Shown here: positions 61,733 through 64,000 of the stretch, piece by piece
Numbering within the stretch: position 1 is the stretch's first letter
Layout: each line of letters starts with the position of its first letter
DNA from: Leptospira vanthielii serovar Holland str. Waz Holland = ATCC 700522
GTDB lineage: Bacteria; Spirochaetota; Leptospiria; Leptospirales; Leptospiraceae
Assembly (NCBI RefSeq): GCF_000332455.1
Contig: NZ_AOGY02000024.1
Span: 1-64,000, forward strand
Length of the DNA stretch: 64,000 nucleotides
Direction: 5' to 3'
Translations under genes and position numbers: made by a program
Notes under the pieces: model-generated
Database searches by the model: none
What the model was told of the DNA's origin: nothing
What the model saw: only the letters and a program-made list of their open reading frames with translations

Positions 61733-62566
61733 GTGAACATTAGATTTTTCTTTTTACTTTGTTTGTTTTGGACTGGGGTCTTATATGCGTATGACCCACA
61801 TTCCAATCTAACCCGGGAAAACAAACTCCCGAAAGAATTAGAAAATATTGGATTTTCCGATGTCACTGGGAAGTCTCTAAACTTGGACATCCCCTTTCGC
61901 GATGAATCGGGGAAATCCGTTCGTTTTTCTGATTTTCTCTCCAAAGGGAAACCAGTCCTTCTTTCTCCTGTTTACTTCAAATGTCCTACGCTTTGTAATT
62001 TTCACCTCAATGGTGTGTTTCAAGGATTAAAGGCACTCGATTGGACTCTCGGCAAAGAATACCAATACATTGCCGTATCCATAGACCCGAAAGAAAACGA
62101 ATCTATTTCGTTTCCAAAAAAAGGGGCTTATTTGAAGGAATATGGTAGAGAAGGAGCAGAATCGGGACTCCACCTCCTGACCGGTACACAAGAATCCATT
62201 GATGCACTCACAAAACAATTGGACTTTCGGTATGCTTGGGATTCGGAAGCGAAACAATACATCCACGCCAGTGGAGTTTATGTTTTGACTCCCGAGGGAA
62301 AGGTTTCACGAATCTTTCAAGGGATTCAAATCGAACCAAGAGATTTAAAATTTGCCTTTCTTGAGGCATCTTCTGGTAAGATTGGGAGTTTTGTGGATAA
62401 GTTTGCTTTATTTTGCTTTCAATTTGATCCGAGAAAAAATAAATATACGATATACGCATACAGGATGATGCAATTCGGGGGGGCGGTCACCTTACTCCTT
62501 CTCGGTGCGTTTTTATACATAAACTGGCGAAAAATAAAAAATAACAACCGTCAAGGAGTCACATAG
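61733..62566 (+). CDS. SCO1/SenC-family copper chaperone for cytochrome oxidase
   Basis: From the GTG at 61733 the product has 277 residues, with an N-terminal signal anchor (NIRFFFLLCLFWTGVLYA). The thioredoxin-like domain has the copper site YFKCPTLCNF and its His ligand in KQYIHASGVYVL. A C-terminal membrane helix (GGAVTLLLLGAFLYI) follows. It delivers copper to the CuA site of the subunit encoded next. Confidence 0.9.
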   Translation: MNIRFFFLLCLFWTGVLYAYDPHSNLTRENKLPKELENIGFSDVTGKSLNLDIPFRDESGKSVRFSDFLSKGKPVLLSPVYFKCPTLCNFHLNGVFQGLKALDWTLGKEYQYIAVSIDPKENESISFPKKGAYLKEYGREGAESGLHLLTGTQESIDALTKQLDFRYAWDSEAKQYIHASGVYVLTPEGKVSRIFQGIQIEPRDLKFAFLEASSGKIGSFVDKFALFCFQFDPRKNKYTIYAYRMMQFGGAVTLLLLGAFLYINWRKIKNNNRQGVT

Positions 62567-63529
62567 ATGTCTTGGAGCAGTCTCATTCCAGCGACCTCGT
62601 TCATGCCTATCCAGGCAACTGAAATCGCAAAAGAAGTCGATCTTCTCTATGCGTTTCTGATCATAGCAAGCCTTGTTTCGTTTGTCATCTTGATTGGTGG
62701 AATGACATGGTTCCTCATCAAGTTCAAACGTACAAGTTTAGACCAGAAATCCGCATACATTACTCACAATAATTTTGCAGAATTTCTCTGGTCGTTCATT
62801 CCTCTCATCATTATGATGGGAATTTTCTACTGGGGTATGGTCATTTTTGAAAAACTTCGAATTCCACCAGAAGACATTGCGGCTGAAATTCACGTAACTG
62901 CGGAGCAGTGGGCGTGGACTTATCGTTATGCAAACGGAAAAGAATTTTATAGTTCTGCTAACGATCCTATGATTGTTCCTGCAGGAAAAGCAACAAAACT
63001 CATCCTCACCTCCAAAGATGTCATTCATAGTTTCTTTGTTCCCGCTTTCCGAACCAAACAAGATGCGGTTCCCGGAAAACTCACCCAACTTTGGTTCGAA
63101 CCAAAACAACCAGGTGAATATATTGTTTTCTGTACTGAATATTGCGGAACCAAACACTCCGGTATGATGATTAAAATCAAAGCAGTTCCTTCTGAGGAAT
63201 ATGCGGCTTGGTATCATGCTGAGAAAAAAGGGGAAGATAGTCCTGCCGATCTTGGAAAGACTCTGTTTGCTCAAAAAGCTTGTGCTTCTTGCCACTCGGT
63301 CGATGGATCTAGAATTGTTGGACCTACTATGAAAGGACTTTTTGGTTCTGGTAGAAAGTTTGCTGACGGAAGCCAAACCAAAGCAGATGAAAACTACTTA
63401 CGTGAGTCCATTCTTGTTTCATCCGCAAAGATCGTAGAAGGATATCCGCCAGCAATGCCGGTATTCCAAGGTCAATTGTCTGATGAAGACGTTGCCAACC
63501 TAATCGAATATATCAAATCCATTAAATAA
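62567..63529 (+). CDS. coxB: Cytochrome c oxidase subunit II with fused cytochrome c (caa3 type)
   Basis: The 320-residue protein has two N-terminal membrane helices, then the CuA domain with HSFFVPAFRTKQDAVPG and CTEYCGTKHSGM (CuA ligands Cys, Cys, His and Met). A C-terminal cytochrome c domain follows with CASCHSVDG and axial Met in YPPAMPVFQ. The fused heme marks a caa3-type oxidase. The start directly follows the SCO1 stop. Confidence 0.95.
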   Translation: MSWSSLIPATSFMPIQATEIAKEVDLLYAFLIIASLVSFVILIGGMTWFLIKFKRTSLDQKSAYITHNNFAEFLWSFIPLIIMMGIFYWGMVIFEKLRIPPEDIAAEIHVTAEQWAWTYRYANGKEFYSSANDPMIVPAGKATKLILTSKDVIHSFFVPAFRTKQDAVPGKLTQLWFEPKQPGEYIVFCTEYCGTKHSGMMIKIKAVPSEEYAAWYHAEKKGEDSPADLGKTLFAQKACASCHSVDGSRIVGPTMKGLFGSGRKFADGSQTKADENYLRESILVSSAKIVEGYPPAMPVFQGQLSDEDVANLIEYIKSIK

Positions 63530-63542
63530 GTAAGGAAGAGAG

Positions 63543-64000
63543 ATGAGTTCAGCACATACAAAAACCGAACATGGTCACTCCACTGACCATAATTATCTGA
63601 ACCACGGATCTGGAATCTGGTCTTGGATGACCACTCTGGACCACAAACGCATTGGTCTTATGTACTTCGCAACAGTTTCTACCCTTTTTCTAATCGGTGG
63701 TTTCTTTGCCTTAGGGATTCGATTGCACTTAGCTAAATTTGGTGCTACACCACTTTTAGAGCCGGACACTTACAATAAGTTTATGACCTTCCATGGTGCC
63801 ATTATGGTATTTATGGTAATCATTCCGGGAATTCCGGCTTTTCTTGGAAACTTTGTCCTCCCTATCCAGTTGGGTGCGAAAGACGTTGCTTTCCCAAGAC
63901 TGAACCTTGGTTCTTACTACGTTTTCATTGCGGGAGCTGCCATTGCTGCTTCTTCCATGATCTTTAACCAAGTAGATACAGGTTGGACATTTTATACTCC
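63543..64000 (+). CDS. coxA: Cytochrome c oxidase subunit I (partial, runs off window)
   Basis: ATG 63543 follows AAGGAAGAGAG. The first 152 residues include [17 protein letters not shown], the heme-copper oxidase start, a heme a His in [17 protein letters not shown] and [21 protein letters not shown]. The remainder of the catalytic subunit lies beyond the window. Confidence 0.95.
   Translation, partial: MSSAHTKTEHGHSTDHNYLNHGSGIWSWMTTLDHKRIGLMYFATVSTLFLIGGFFALGIRLHLAKFGATPLLEPDTYNKFMTFHGAIMVFMVIIPGIPAFLGNFVLPIQLGAKDVAFPRLNLGSYYVFIAGAAIAASSMIFNQVDTGWTFYT

Noticed and set aside
1..64000. CRISPR array, tRNA, rRNA, tmRNA, prophage or integrative element
   Set aside because: No regularly spaced repeats, tRNA-like T-loop context or phage gene block was seen; the only mobile DNA is the two IS elements.

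Overview
The window is AT-rich chromosomal DNA of a spirochaete, almost certainly Leptospira. The evidence is a SpiroCoCo giant coiled-coil protein, a DUF1577/PilZ protein (a family known from Leptospira), an LmtA-like lipid methyltransferase, several lipoproteins with the loose spirochaetal lipobox, a bacterial histone-fold protein, and a caa3-type oxidase locus with heme A synthesis. A saprophytic species is my guess; no gene here proves it.

Layout. 1-268: end of an IS30-family element that runs off the window and appears to clip the 3' end of an LpxR-like gene. 1-7 kb: a large lipoprotein split by a one-base frameshift, a DUF3817 membrane protein and a secreted neutral ceramidase. 7-14.3 kb: an SDR, a small secreted protein, a Na+/K+-ATPase-like P-type pump carrying an N-terminal PTS EIIA-type domain, and a two-gene signalling pair (REC-HATPase and PAS-PAS-HisKA_2 kinase). 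14.3-19.5 kb: lipoprotein, STAS protein, zinc-ribbon membrane protein, GT-C-like membrane protein and SGNH protein. 19.5-24.2 kb: copper resistance (cueR, MerR-type promoter, His-rich periplasmic protein, copZ, copA), then an AraC regulator and an ankyrin protein. 24.2-32.2 kb: purT, ABC-F and ABC exporter genes, FKBP, DUF1577. 32.3-34.6 kb: a patatin-like gene interrupted by a complete 1,312-bp IS481-type element with a 3-bp target duplication. 34.6-39.3 kb: two tandem paralogous repeat lipoproteins. 39.3-43.6 kb: OmpA-like, thioesterase, queG, thiE, thiM, response regulator. 43.6-51.7 kb: a tiny secreted peptide gene with a stop at codon 3, map, histone, SpiroCoCo, ferritin-like, HATPase, acyltransferase, lmtA. 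51.8-58 kb: epimerase, cytochrome c, STAS, a citrate-synthase homologue with altered active-site motifs, and a 7TM-SpoIIE phosphatase. 58-64 kb: two TPM proteins, ctaB and ctaA on one strand; a 50-aa membrane protein, SCO1, coxB and coxA (cut by the window end) on the other.

How the genes work together. The copper genes form a sensor-chaperone-exporter circuit under one recognisable CueR-type operator. The cta/cox genes are divergent arms of an aa3/caa3 oxidase locus (heme O/A synthesis on one side, CuA delivery and subunits on the other). Signalling genes (STAS, SpoIIE, HATPase, REC, HisKA_2) are scattered through the window and suggest partner-switching and phosphorelay control. The most notable items are the EIIA-P-type ATPase fusion, the citrate synthase homologue lacking two of three catalytic residues, and the histone gene between map and SpiroCoCo. 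I saw no tRNA, rRNA, CRISPR array or prophage. No gene-free stretch exceeds 300 bases.
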